Assembly (NCBI GenBank): GCA_946965045.2
Contig: OX337235.1
Coordinates: 3,233,928 to 3,297,927, forward strand
Source: Epithemia pelagica
Taxonomy: Eukaryota > Bacillariophyta > Bacillariophyceae > Surirellales > Surirellaceae
Length of the DNA stretch: 64,000 bases
Direction: 5' to 3'
The translations under genes and the position numbers were made by a program. Positions 20,872 to 32,376 of this stretch are shown in pieces (the stretch's first letter is position 1; the number at the start of each line of letters is the position of its first letter). The notes beneath the pieces are model-generated. The model did no database searches and had not been told where the DNA came from. It worked only from the letters and a program-made list of their open reading frames with translations.

Positions 20872-23700
20872 ATGGAGGAATTACAGGATGCCATTGAAGA
20901 CGCCCAATACGTGAATGCGATCAATACGCAAGACGATGGACCCAAACCCGTCTTGCCCTGGGAGACACCGTCGTCGGATGAATTGTTGGTGGAATGGTCC
21001 AAAACCAAGGCCCGTAGTTTGGGCAATTTGGATTCCTTTTTGGAACAATCGGCCATTTGTGTCTTTTTGTTTTCCAGTTTTATCAAACAACATCACGACG
21101 ATTATGTGCGTCTCAATTTTTGCGAAGATGTGTTAAGGTTCAAAAAATTGCGCGGCCGATCGCGACGCAAACAAGCCCAAGCCATTTTGGAACACTACAT
21201 TTTGGTCAAACCCAGTCCACCGCCCGCCGCCGGAGCAACCGCACCGGCTGCTACGACGAGTACGAATCCAACGACGACAGCCCCCAAAGATGCCACGAAC
21301 AATGGGAATTTGGTGGCGGAATCGGCGGCGGGTGCAGCCGCGTGGGCCGTGGGCACGACGCAATTGCCACCGCGGACGGAAATTGACGAATGCGATTTGG
21401 AACGAATCGTGAACGATCGCCAATCGACCCATGCCTATTTAAAAGAAGATGCAACCTTTCGAATTTATTGCGATTATCCCAAATGCAGTCAATCCTTGAT
21501 TGGCATTCGCGATGCCATTTTGGACGATTTGATTGACGATTGGAGAGAATGGGAAGAAAAGGAAAAGGAAGAAGCCGCCGTGGCTGCCGCCAAATCACGA
21601 CACCCACCATCACACCATGGATCCAATGGACGACGAGCGTCGGCCAGTAGTACGGCCAGTGGTGACTTTACGACTACGAATACAACGACACTGTCGTCGT
21701 CCAAACCACGATCGACGCGACGTAGCAGTGGTGGCAGTACCGGAGGAGGACGATCGTCGTCCGTGGAACCACCGAATACTACGGAGGAAACGACGGCCGA
21801 TGGATCGGCATCGGCTTCCACCGATGCCACAGTCCCCACCGCCAATCCGACGACCCTATCATCATCTGGATGGAACCAACCTCAACCACCACCACAACAG
21901 CAACAACAACCACAAGTGGAAACACTTGACCCTAATACGGATGCCACCAAACCGGAGGAATCCGCCGAAGCCAAGGCTGTCAAGGATGCCGATACGGCAG
22001 CGTCCTCGTCCTTATCCTTTCAATCGTCCAATCATGGACAACCTCCCTAATCCCAACCAACAAGTAACAGTCCTCCGGCTCCTGCTGCCCCCATTAATAC
22101 GACAACCGACACGGCATCGATGGGCTCCTCCTCCCACACACCGCGCAAGGCACCGCCACCGGCTCTCATGGGAGAACGGAGTGTTTCGGGATTGTCGGTG
22201 GAAGAATTTGGAGAGGCCACCATGAGTATGCGATTGTTGAAACATCGATTTTTGCAATCGCAAAAAGAAGCCGTCTACGATGGCCTCTTTGACAAGGCGG
22301 AAACCGTCGTGATGGAATCGCTTCGACGCGATTATTGGAACTTGTTTTTGGAATCGCAAGAATTTCTCAAGGCCAAACAATTCTTGTGGTATCAGGATCG
22401 ACCCGTTGTACCCGAAGATTTTTATATCATGCGAGTCTTGGGACGAGGAGGCTTTGGGTTGGTCAATGGTACGTACATGTCTCTAGTAGTGCTAGTGTGT
22501 GTGTGTGTGTCTGTCGTTGCGCTTTTTGTGGTAGAGACGGTCTTCCAACGTGTGGTTTTGCAGGAACCGTCACAAGCCACACACACACACATGTTGACAA
22601 AGGCATCCAACTAGTTCTCACCTGTTCCTTTTTTCGTAGCTTGCAAGAAGGGTACGTCTGGAAAGCTCTATGCAATGAAGGTCATGAACAAGAGACGCAT
22701 CAAAATGAAGAAATCAGAAACACTGGCAGTAAATGAACGATCTGCCTTGGCGGCTGTGGAAAGCAACTTTGTGGTGAATCTCAAATACTCATTTCATAGC
22801 AAGGACGATGTCTATCTGATATTGGATCTCATGACGGGCGGTGATCTTGGTTTCCATTTGCACCAAAAGGGTCGCTTCCCCAAACGAGAAGTTCAGTATT
22901 ACGCAGCCCGCATCATGTTGGGATTGCAAGCCTTGCATGATCAAGGCTATGTCTACCGCGATTTGAAGCCAGAGAATTGTCTCATGGCCGATGACGGCCG
23001 AGTCAAAATCACGGATTTGGGCTTGGCCACCAAAATTACTCCCACCTTGCACGGCGCCGCGGGTACCCGTGGGTATTGGGCCCCGGAAATGTTGCGTCGC
23101 GACAAGCGTGGCAAACGCATGCCCTATGGACACACGGTCGATTGGTTCAGTTTTGGGTGCTGTGTCACCGAATTCATTTGCGGGGCCAATCCGTTCCGAT
23201 CCGAAGCCGCTCTCAACTTTGGCTTGTCCAAGGGCAAACAAACCAAGGAAAAAGCAATTGATTGTGCCACACTGGAAATGGAACCAGATTTTCCCAAGGA
23301 ATACTTTGAACCGGATGCCAAAGATTTGTGTATGCGCTTACTGGAAAAGGACGAACACAAGCGATTGGGCACGGGCGGATGTGAAGAAATTATGGCCCAT
23401 CCCTACTTTCGCAATGTCAATTGGGAATCCATCATTTCCGATCGAAAACGGCCTCCCTATGTACCAGCCAAGGATGTCAATGCGGCCAGTCAAGCCGAAA
23501 TTGGTAATTTTGTCGAAGACAAGACCTATCAAGAAACGGTGTTAACCGAACAAGATGAAACCTATTATCGAAACTGGGATTGGACGAATCCCCGCGCCTA
23601 TGCCACAGAGGTTATTGAATTCTTAATTTACGAGCGGGAAACAGGAGAACCATTGTTGCCTGTTCAACAAAATGCTGGCTGTTGTTGCGTAGTCCTGTAG
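20872..23700 (+). CDS. GPCR-kinase-like protein: RGS homology plus AGC kinase plus CaaX (copy 2)
   Basis: Duplicate of 5022-7844 and probably the more intact version. It retains two codons (Leu-Gln) in the helix before the catalytic loop (reading LGLQALHDQGYVYRD), matching the usual L-x-x-L-H spacing of kinases. Intron 22469-22639 joins GRGGFGLVN to ACKKG. DLG, APEM, the AGC-tail and CVVL CaaX motifs are present. One substitution (Thr for Met at about residue 308) lies in the low-complexity insert. The in-frame TAA at 22048-22050 is the same as in copy 1, so it predates the duplication. If not spliced out or read through, it would separate the RGS half from the kinase half. Confidence 0.77.
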
Positions 23701-24688
23701 TTGGTCTCACGTCCAAGAATACGATACCAGCAACAGTCCAAGCTAAAAAAAGAGACATGTGTGGTCAAGCAGGAGCAGCACGTGTGGAACAAAACAAATG
23801 ACCAGGGATGACTGCAAGACTGTAAAAAGGTGACCGCCCAGGAAAGCCCCTTTTGCTGTGGACAGGCATGTGTGTTGGTCTCTTGGTTTTTGTGTTTTGT
23901 AAAGCATGCAATGTCTCGTGATGTCCCGGGTGTTGTTTGTGCATGGCTATACGAGCTCTTTTACTCTCTGTCGCTTCCGTTTTCGGTGAATTGCGCGGCG
24001 TCACGAAACGCAATGGCGATTCAAGTTAAAAATAATATTACTGTAAACGTGTATGTTCCTTTGCCTCTGTCATGTATGTGTCTAGGTAGACGAGCAATGC
24101 TAAGTGTCCATGGACGAGACTAAGGATCTACACCTCCCATTCTAATGATAGTATCATCAAGTACAAGCTTGTTCATTGTATGGCCAGTGATCCTTCTCCA
24201 AGCAGTACGTAGTCGGACGCGTGTTTGGATTCCTACGATTCTCCACAACTACGACTGGTAATCTGCTCTATGATTATTGGAGTGCATTATACGTTTGGGA
24301 ATTTGGAGATCGTGTTCTCCTTCTGGATATCACTGCATCGGAACAGCTGTCCCACATATTGTATGCGGCAGACAGCCATGGAGATCCAGTAGTCGTTCCA
24401 GGAGAGAATCGTGTCATCACTTTGCCTATGTGTGTGTCGGTGGAGGGACGTGTGTAATCACACAGTAATGGCAGTTGTGTGGTCGGTATACTATAGCGGA
24501 ATGGGAATTGCGTGAAAGGTATGGGAGGAACCCGTTGGTCTCCACACTTTGTATAACGTGTGTGGACCCAAACGGAACCGAAGGTGTGCTGGTGAAACTA
24601 GAATTGTGGGTGTCAAACATGTAAGTAATAGATTGGGCCAAGAAACAAACAAAACAGGAAATAAACGGATACATCCAACAGTTCTTGT
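23701..24688. other. Intergenic region, copy 2
   Basis: 988 bp, the counterpart of 7845-8832. No supported gene is seen and no difference from copy 1 is evident by eye. Confidence 0.5.
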
Positions 24689-26335
24689 CTAGTGAGTTCC
24701 ATTCTGGTACTGTCCAGTGCCATTCCTTGTGGCGTGTCCATTGCTGGTAGGCATCACTCCATTGGTGGTGGTATGCGAGACTCCATTGGTACTAGTCTGT
24801 TTTTCTTGCTCTTCTACTTGTGTTTGTTGTCGTCGCCGCATGGTTTCGTCGTGTTGCTGTTGGAGGGAGGAGGCAAATTTGTGCTGCAAGGTCATGTAAT
24901 TTTCGGGCGGCAATCCCAGACAGGCCTTGAGGACATTGGTAATGGCCTCTCGTTGCGGAAACAAGGCATTGACAACGGGTGCACCCGGTGGAACCATGGG
25001 TGCCTTGAGCATGTAGGACAAGAGGGACAAGACGGGGTGAAAGGGTTCCCAAGCAGTAGTATTCTTGTCGTCCTTGTCGTCCTGGTTCACGACCGAGTCC
25101 AAGGTGGAATCGTCCTGTTCGTCCACTGTTTGGACTTGAATCCGGGAACACAATTCGGTCAAGAGAATCAAATCATAAATCAAGGGTGTGGCCAAGAGAG
25201 AATCTTGACAGGTATTGTGAATGACGAGGGTATTGGTTCCACCCATGAAAATTTCTGACGTATATTCATCCATGGCCCGTTTGGAATCTCCCACATAGGG
25301 AACGTATTTAATGACCACGACATGATCGGGATGACCCGATGTAGTAGTAGTGTCCTTGTTTTCCCTTTTATTCACGTGAGGATACAAAATGGCATTGGAG
25401 GCCACCATATCGTCCACGACATTGGATTTGGAAATTTCCTTGGATCGGAATTGATGGGGAGCACTGAGATTGCGGCCATCATTGTTGCCCAAATGATTGT
25501 AACTGACCATGGAGACGGGCTTGCAGCCGGCCGACACGAGAAAATCGACCAAGACCGATTTGAGTTTGGTTTGTCCCGATTTGAAATCGTCGCCGCCAAT
25601 CAAGACGCCATGTCGTTCGGCCAACTGAACGACGCCGGGAACCAAGGTATTTTGGGGCGACCCATTGACAAAGGGAGCCTGTTCCAAAATGGAGGCAATG
25701 GCAAACAAGGTGGACGGACTCACTTCCGTATCGTTGCCTTGTTCCAAGGCGTGCAACAAGTGATCGGCGGTATCATGCACGCCCGGTTGAATCTCACAAA
25801 AGCGTTCGGTATTGGCCGTCCACACGACCGTGACATGATCCAAGTCATGCTGGGCCTTGAACTGGGCAATGTCGCGTCGAATGTGTTGGACTTTTTCCCA
25901 TTTGGTCATGTCCGGTGGCAACACATTGTTGGCCCGTTCTTGTTGATTGGCGGCAATAAAATCGGCATGGTAAATCGATGGCAGCGGCACAATCTCGCGC
26001 AAGTACGGTTCCAATTGTCGTTGCAAGTCCACTTCCAAAACTTGGGCGCGTTTCATGGCCTCGGCCAAGTTGGCCCCATTGATATCCCAGCCACCCCAGA
26101 CAATCTCATTGGGATGTCCAAGGGGTAACAAGGATTGCAAGGGCGTATAGACGGCCTCTCCGGTGGCGGCGGCATGACCCAATTTGACCGTACTGGCCAA
26201 CAACAAACTGCCCCAATAATTGGCCGACTGGGTCCCCTGTTTGGTCTCCCACGTCAAGCCCAAGCGATTGGCCACGGCCGCTGCCACACAAGTACTCCCA
26301 TTGTTGCCACCCAAGCCCACCAACATGACACCCAT
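24689..26335 (-). CDS. INO1: Myo-inositol-3-phosphate synthase (copy 2)
   Basis: Second full-length copy, 548 residues, with no amino-acid difference seen from 8833-10479. It has the same NAD-binding GLGGNNGST near the N-terminus, the same catalytic blocks, and the same short N-terminus preceded by TATATATACTAG. Two intact copies would raise the dosage of the rate-setting enzyme for inositol synthesis if both are expressed. The neighbouring duplicated phosphodiesterase could release inositol from glycerophosphoinositol, so both duplicated enzymes can feed inositol pools. That link is inference. Confidence 0.93.
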   Translation of the reverse strand: MGVMLVGLGGNNGSTCVAAAVANRLGLTWETKQGTQSANYWGSLLLASTVKLGHAAATGEAVYTPLQSLLPLGHPNEIVWGGWDINGANLAEAMKRAQVLEVDLQRQLEPYLREIVPLPSIYHADFIAANQQERANNVLPPDMTKWEKVQHIRRDIAQFKAQHDLDHVTVVWTANTERFCEIQPGVHDTADHLLHALEQGNDTEVSPSTLFAIASILEQAPFVNGSPQNTLVPGVVQLAERHGVLIGGDDFKSGQTKLKSVLVDFLVSAGCKPVSMVSYNHLGNNDGRNLSAPHQFRSKEISKSNVVDDMVASNAILYPHVNKRENKDTTTTSGHPDHVVVIKYVPYVGDSKRAMDEYTSEIFMGGTNTLVIHNTCQDSLLATPLIYDLILLTELCSRIQVQTVDEQDDSTLDSVVNQDDKDDKNTTAWEPFHPVLSLLSYMLKAPMVPPGAPVVNALFPQREAITNVLKACLGLPPENYMTLQHKFASSLQQQHDETMRRRQQTQVEEQEKQTSTNGVSHTTTNGVMPTSNGHATRNGTGQYQNGTH

Positions 26336-26960
26336 CTAGTATATATATAGATTCGAGAGAAAAACAGTGAAGTTGCTTTACGATTGATGATGAGGAAGAT
26401 CTAGGTAGAGAATGGAGGAGGAAGAGGACTTGTTCTTTTTGTCTCTCTCTTTTTTCCCTTCTTCCATTTGCTGTTGTGCTGTGCAAAAAAAGAAGAGAAA
26501 AGAGGGGGAGCGGTGGCAGCAGCCGCCGTCGAACATCACCAACCTATACTCCCTAGCAAATTTAAAAGAATATCTTTTGTTCCTTCTTTCTACTAAAATC
26601 CCTGACCGACTCCCTACGCATCCAATGGTACAAACAATATCGCTGGGATGTATACATTTCGGATTCGGGACCGCTGTGCCCCGCCGAAGGCCGAATGCCG
26701 AACGTGGTCCAACTGGCACTGGCGTTGTGTCGCGGATACGTCACATTTACCCACGTCAGTTTCTGAGCTACAAATGTTGAAGTTCCTCGGTACGCAGCTG
26801 TTGGTAAAGGCCTGTGTGTCGCTGTGTTTGGAACGTGATTGGTCGCGGTTGAGAGCTACGACAATGCGTCTGGGGAAGTTCCCCCGGCGCGCACAAACAT
26901 AGTCACAAAGCATCTCGTCTGTCGCCTCTCGGTGGATCAATTCTCACACACCAAGACTAC
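26336..26960. other. Upstream region of inositol synthase, copy 2
   Basis: Counterpart of 10480-11104 with the same TATATATATA tract before the ATG. No supported gene. Confidence 0.4.
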
Positions 26961-28500
26961 CCTACTACTTCTTGAGTTGTGTTGATTCTCCGTGTGGGTC
27001 CAAGAGCGAGATACAGCAGGAGGGATGCAAGGTGTCCCCCGAAAACGGGTGGTCTTTGGGGTGGTGGCAGCCGCTACATGTCTCCATGTCACGACCCTCA
27101 TGATACAGAGAGAGAGAGAGAGAGACCATGGGGCTGTGGAACACGTTCCGTCACACGGGTTGTGCCACTCGTGATGATGAACCGAGAGGATTCTTGGTTT
27201 GTTCGTTCGGCCGACCACAAGAATTGGCACACCATATATCAGGACTATATACCTAGAATAGAAACAGCCTCCTCCTCCAGAGGCAGAGGTGGCAGACACT
27301 TGGCGTTCCATCACAGCAGCACCACCAAACCAACACGGTCCCCCTAAAGGACCAACATGGATCAATCTCTCGCTGTCGGTAGACTCCTCAGCCAGGTTGC
27401 TGGAATCTCTGCCGACTGGCGTAGTAGTCACTCAATTTCCTCTTGGTCGTCCATCCCAATCGAGTCCAGGACGAGATGCCAGATTGGATTGGGTTGGTAT
27501 AATATTCTTGTGATTGACAGAGAGAGGCCGTGGGTGTTGGATTCGACCGTGGATCTTGTGGGGAGAATCTTGGAATGGTAGCTGTTGCCGTGGCTGGGTT
27601 TGTGGCAAGAGTGCGAGCCCCGCAAATACGATAATCGATAGATCTTGAGGAGGAATGAGGATCCATCCATTCGTGTTCATTTGTGATATCATCGAGTGTA
27701 TCTTGTTCTTCCAACTGTTGTTCTTCTGGAGGAGCAGCTGGCTGTGGCTCCACACTGGACAGAATCGTTGTGACTGCTACTACAAGGGTTTGAACCGAGA
27801 GGCAATTTGGGCAAGAGTAAATTCCAAATCGATCGTTCTTGGCAGGCGACTCTCGTGGAACACGGAATGTTGTCATTAAGGGAGAAAATCGGGCTCAGGA
27901 GGACCACGTTCCGTCGTCACTTTTGCCATTCTTGTGTAGATTCGTCCTCAGCCGACCAAAACAATCGTAAGGTTCGGAGGAACGTTCCATGAGAAAACAG
28001 CCTCCTCCTCCAGGCGGCGGCGGCGACGCATTTTGCGCTCCACCAAGCCGAAGAACGACTCGTGGTTGCACGGTTGGCGAAACTGCACAGACTGTTGATG
28101 CGTTTGTGTTGGAGGGTCCCGAGTTCCTCTTTTCTACTGCGTGAACATGGCGACGCCGGTGGTGGCCACCGCTATATCGTTGCGAGACAAGGGGGATTGT
28201 ATCTTCCCCAACCCCACCCCAAGGGCGTGCGACGCGTCACCGACCCTCGGCCTGACGTGACGCGTTGGAAGAATGACGAACTGGACGAAATAACGTCACC
28301 ATTGACGAAATGAGATACACAAGGTAGGAGTACAAGGTACTCCTCTAGACTTATTATGAGTACAGGAGTAAAAGGGAACAATGGAACTAACGGGTAGACG
28401 TGACATGACGCGTTTTTCGTCAATTCAGATGACGAAATGGAATCGTGACGCCGTCACAGTAGCATCCTTGGTACTCTCGTTACGGGACTGGGGGATCACG
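26961..28500 (+). pseudogene. Relic of a sulfotransferase-gene 5' region and flanks (copy 2)
   Basis: Counterpart of 11105-12640. It differs by a few substitutions and by a rearranged short repeat near 28320-28345 (GGAGTACAAGGTACTCC). It now abuts the truncated sulfotransferase remnant directly, because of the 249 bp deletion at about 28500. Confidence 0.5.
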
Positions 28501-29441
28501 GCAGCCGCTGCATGTCTCCATGTCTCGACCTCGATCCTGTCGTCCATGGATCTCCTGTCTCCAACCTTTTGTCGGGTCATCGCTACAGACAGATGATCCC
28601 GCACATGATGTGTCATCGATCCAGTCTTTTCCTCCGGCGCCAGTTCCTTTTACAGTGCATGGTCATTTGCACTATGCCAAAACGGGAGGTTCGACAATCA
28701 ACGGTATGTTGGCGGCCAAATACGAACGCGTCTGTGGGCACAAGGGATATAGCTACGACTTACCAGTTCAACAAACGAGTCGAACAGGAAATGCAAAGAC
28801 GGAATGTCAAAACAATTTCCGTACAAGCAGGAGGCAATGATGTCATTTGAAAATCATACACAAAGATGAATCGAGGACGAGTGCCGCAAGCAGTCATGGA
28901 TGAAATTGGTTATGAAAATTGCGATTACATTAGCCTGGAAGCAAATTGGACTGTTTGGAATCGAATGGATGGCATTTGGAATTTTGAACTTCACGTTCCC
29001 TGTCGCGATCCACTCGACCACCTCCTGTCCCAGTGCAACTTCAAAAACAGATCATTTGACTGTCAAGCCGACAATGTCAGAAAGGAAATTCAATCCTGTT
29101 TTGTCAAACCCGACCGGTTTCATCCCAAGATGGTACGGAAACACCGACCACACTTCAAGAACCATTCGGTCAAGTGCTTCAATCCGATTCCAGTGGAGCC
29201 ATATATGGCTTACATGGATGAGCGTCTCCAACACAAGCGCATTCCGGCAACTTATATGCATCGAGGTACCAATAAAAAGCGTCACAAGGAAAGAGAATGT
29301 TTGTATCATGAAAACAACACTGAGATTGCCAATAAGGTTACGCAATACTTGGTACAAAAGGTTCCGTATTATCGATGGTGTCATCAATGTTTGAGGGACC
29401 CTGACATGAACTTGCTGTTTCATGTTACTACAACGGAATAA
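28501..29441 (+). pseudogene. Sulfotransferase-like gene, 5'-truncated and broken (copy 2)
   Basis: The start codon, leader and N-terminal anchor are missing; a 249 bp deletion joins TCACGG to CAGCCGCTGC. Further lesions private to this copy: a 7 bp insertion near 28557, two bases missing near 28759 and a CGA-to-TGA nonsense change near 28848. In contrast, the segment that copy 1 lost (16 bp, encoding part of DEIGYENCDY) is intact here, and the C-terminal 191 codons (28866-29441) are open. The two copies have thus decayed independently. Confidence 0.65.
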
Positions 29442-30621
29442 AGAATGGATATAGCGAAATTGCAGACTACAGATGGTGGAAGGAATATATTCCAGTTTGC
29501 ATGCTCGTCCACGTGTCCACCAGATCCTTGCAAAGAGAGAAAATAATGCCAACTGTTTTGGTATGTCGTGTTCTATCCTCTGGCAAATAAAATAATAATG
29601 AACTACTCCTATTGCACACTTCTAGACAGAGTCGCACACAGGTACCACAGTTCCAAAATGCATTGGCATCCCAATCCAATCCTTGGGATGCTAGAGTAGG
29701 CGTGTGTACTTGGGATGGTACTGGATGTGCTCCCGGTGCCTTCTTCTCCCGGGGTTTTCTCGTCCCATCAGTGGCTTGTGTTTTGACAGTTCCAGAACAT
29801 GATCCTCAGTGCTAGGAGTTGTTGTCAGTGGGTCGTCCATCCAACTTGGTTTCGATTTGTTGGAGACGAGCGACGTGAAATTCAAGGTTACTGTGTTGTG
29901 ACGTTACACCACCACGGAAGGCAAACTAGTGCCTGTGCTTCTCAAGGTAGTAGACCATGAGAGTCTACGGTTCGAGAACCCAGGCACACAAACACGCACA
30001 CGAATCCATGAATGCATTCCCCTTGCGACAATCATCACACCACCACAAAACTCACTGGATGTTGCGGCTGCCGTCGAACCACCACTGTGTAACCTTAGTA
30101 CGTGTCACCTTCCGTCCTGGAGCAATTTTAAGTCCACCCCGTCACAACAACAACAACAACAACATCAGTAGATTTGTTTCCATTGTCCCACAAACTGTGG
30201 TCGCTTCACCGTTCTTCTGGAAAGCCTTCTTTCATCAGTCTTGTTGGAAGTCAAAATGGTACACAACAACTTTGTATTTCCAGAGTAGTATATAGGACCG
30301 CCACTTTCTCTTGTTTTTCGAGGACCGTGAGTTTTCCCTCCCCTCGTCGTGCTGGAGCATTTCCGTCCATGCAGAGAGTCTTGCAGTGTCACATCTTAGC
30401 CAAGGCATATTATTATGGTGCTTTCGTACATGTTTGGTGGGTACTGGATCACAACACACCCGTGTCTCATCCCATTTCTCTGATCGTGGTCCATGGTTGG
30501 TTGGTGTGGCACGTCCTCGGGTCGCCCCCAACTACCATCCACCGCAACCTATTCTACACGAGAGAAATTCCTGTCGTACTAACGAACTTGAACGCGTCGT
30601 TGTGGGAATACTCGCCGCCAA
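29442..30621. other. Intergenic region, copy 2
   Basis: Counterpart of 13804-14983; no supported gene. Confidence 0.5.
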
Positions 30622-31944
30622 TCATTCCTCCGTTTCTGGTTCGGCGAGTGCTTGTTCTTGTTGTTCTTGTTCTTCCAGTCGTTGAAGGAGGGCCATGGCC
30701 AGGTCGGGTTTGTTGCAACACACTTGATCGACGCCCGTGTCCAACAGGGCTTGATAACAGGCGGGGCCCTCCTCGGATCCCACATCGTTATACTTTTGGG
30801 GCAAGTCTTGGACCATGCCGACGGGTCCCCGGAACCAGGCCATGCTGGTCAAATTGGCGGCGGCCAGGGCGGCGACACGGTGTCGCGTACATTCATGGTA
30901 GGGGACATGAACTTGCGTGGCTCCACACGCCCGAGCGGCCGCCACCAAGTCCTTTGGCAGAGGCGACCCAAACAAGGCACCCGTCGGATACCGGACCGAA
31001 TCGGGTCGCAAGGTTCGCAATTCCTGCAATTGGGCATGATCAAAACTACTGTACGTACACCGCGTCGTCATTTTGTTGTTGTGGTTGTCTTGGTCAAAGG
31101 ATTCCACCACGTCCAAGACGGGTTGGACCGTCCGCGGTCCCTTGAGTTCAATGGTAATGGTCAAGTTCGGGTAGGGTTGCAAGGCCACCAGTACATCCTG
31201 GAGGAGGGGAATGCGGGCCCGGGCCACCTCTTCCGGGGCCAAGTGGGCAAATTCGGGATAGGTGGGATCCAATCGCAAGGCTTGGACTTGGGACCAGTCC
31301 AAGTCTTGAATGGTTCGAGTTTTGGCGTCGTTTTTCTCATGGTCGTCGTGGTCCCACAAGACTTGTCCGTAGAGGGATCCCAAGGGCAGACCGGGACTGT
31401 CATTGCCATGAAAGACCACCACGGATCCATCGCGAATCACGTACACGTCCAGTTCGACACCATGACACTGTGTGACACAGGCGAGAAAGGAGGGAATGGT
31501 ATTTTCCAAGGCGTAATGCAAGGCGCCTCGATGACCCAAAATGCGAGGCCCTTTGGTAGTAGTACGACGAGGAGTCGACACTGGAGTTGTCACACCCAAA
31601 ACGTGACGCAAGGACAAGGACGACGACGCTTCCTTAGGGGAGGAGGAAGATGTCTCGAAGGTTTGGTTTGGTTCCTCTTGCGCCATGCTTTTGGTACAAT
31701 GCCTCGCCAAGGAATGGTACTTGTTGTTGTAGTTGTGGTTGTTGTGGTTTCGTTGGATCGACCAAGACCCGACCAAGGATGCAGACAGTAAAGGAAGCAG
31801 CAGCAGCAGCAGCAGCAGCAATGGATGAACGATCCAAATCCCGAGAAATCTCCTCACCCGTGGTGGTTGTGTCGTTGTGGAAGCAAGAGTATTATTTTTT
31901 GTACGATCGACGACGATAAGTCTAGTAGGGACCACCATTCGCAT
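30622..31944 (-). CDS. Glycerophosphodiester phosphodiesterase (copy 2)
   Basis: 440 residues, the duplicate of 14984-16300. It keeps all GDPD signatures (GHRGALHYALENT, GVELDVYV, VVVFHGND, TITIELKGP). It differs by two more leucines in the N-terminal hydrophobic segment, through expansion of the CAG/CTG repeat at about 31797-31820, and by one Ile-to-Ser change in the linker before the catalytic domain. The protein is expected to be secretory or membrane-anchored. Both copies appear functional by sequence. Confidence 0.9.
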   Translation of the reverse strand: MRMVVPTRLIVVDRTKNNTLASTTTQPPRVRRFLGIWIVHPLLLLLLLLLPLLSASLVGSWSIQRNHNNHNYNNKYHSLARHCTKSMAQEEPNQTFETSSSSPKEASSSLSLRHVLGVTTPVSTPRRTTTKGPRILGHRGALHYALENTIPSFLACVTQCHGVELDVYVIRDGSVVVFHGNDSPGLPLGSLYGQVLWDHDDHEKNDAKTRTIQDLDWSQVQALRLDPTYPEFAHLAPEEVARARIPLLQDVLVALQPYPNLTITIELKGPRTVQPVLDVVESFDQDNHNNKMTTRCTYSSFDHAQLQELRTLRPDSVRYPTGALFGSPLPKDLVAAARACGATQVHVPYHECTRHRVAALAAANLTSMAWFRGPVGMVQDLPQKYNDVGSEEGPACYQALLDTGVDQVCCNKPDLAMALLQRLEEQEQQEQALAEPETEE

Positions 31945-32075
31945 GGGCCGCTCGTTCTTCTACTCGTTCCAACAGCAACAAGCGCCAACCTGTCTATCGT
32001 TGTCGTTTTTTTGTCTCTCGCTGTCTCTTTACACGGTTCTGTCTCTCTTTTTTTTCAACATCCATGCGAATGATT

Positions 32076-32232
32076 TCTGCAGTGCGAATCACGCATGATT
32101 CAGCTATGTTGAGATTGGCGAACAGGTGGATCACAGTCCGTGTCATCGCTCATGTACAAATCGCCCATATAGCGATAGGAAGCCTCTAAACTGGCGATTC
32201 CTCCGATCCATCGGAGGGTAGCCATAATCTTC
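32076..32232. repeat. 157 bp repeated segment, occurrence 2
   Basis: Same sequence as 16432-16588 and 55408-55564; in this place it is part of tandem copy 2. Confidence 0.7.
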
Positions 32233-32376
32233 AAAGGAATAAACCAAAGCAAAGGAGTGTATATTTGTGTCCTTTTGGCTGTCTTGAAAAAAAGCGAAGA
32301 CTTGCGCACAAGAATGAAGTTTTCAGTATCAAAACTCGCGTGCATTTTGACAACGACGACGACAAAAATGCTTTTG

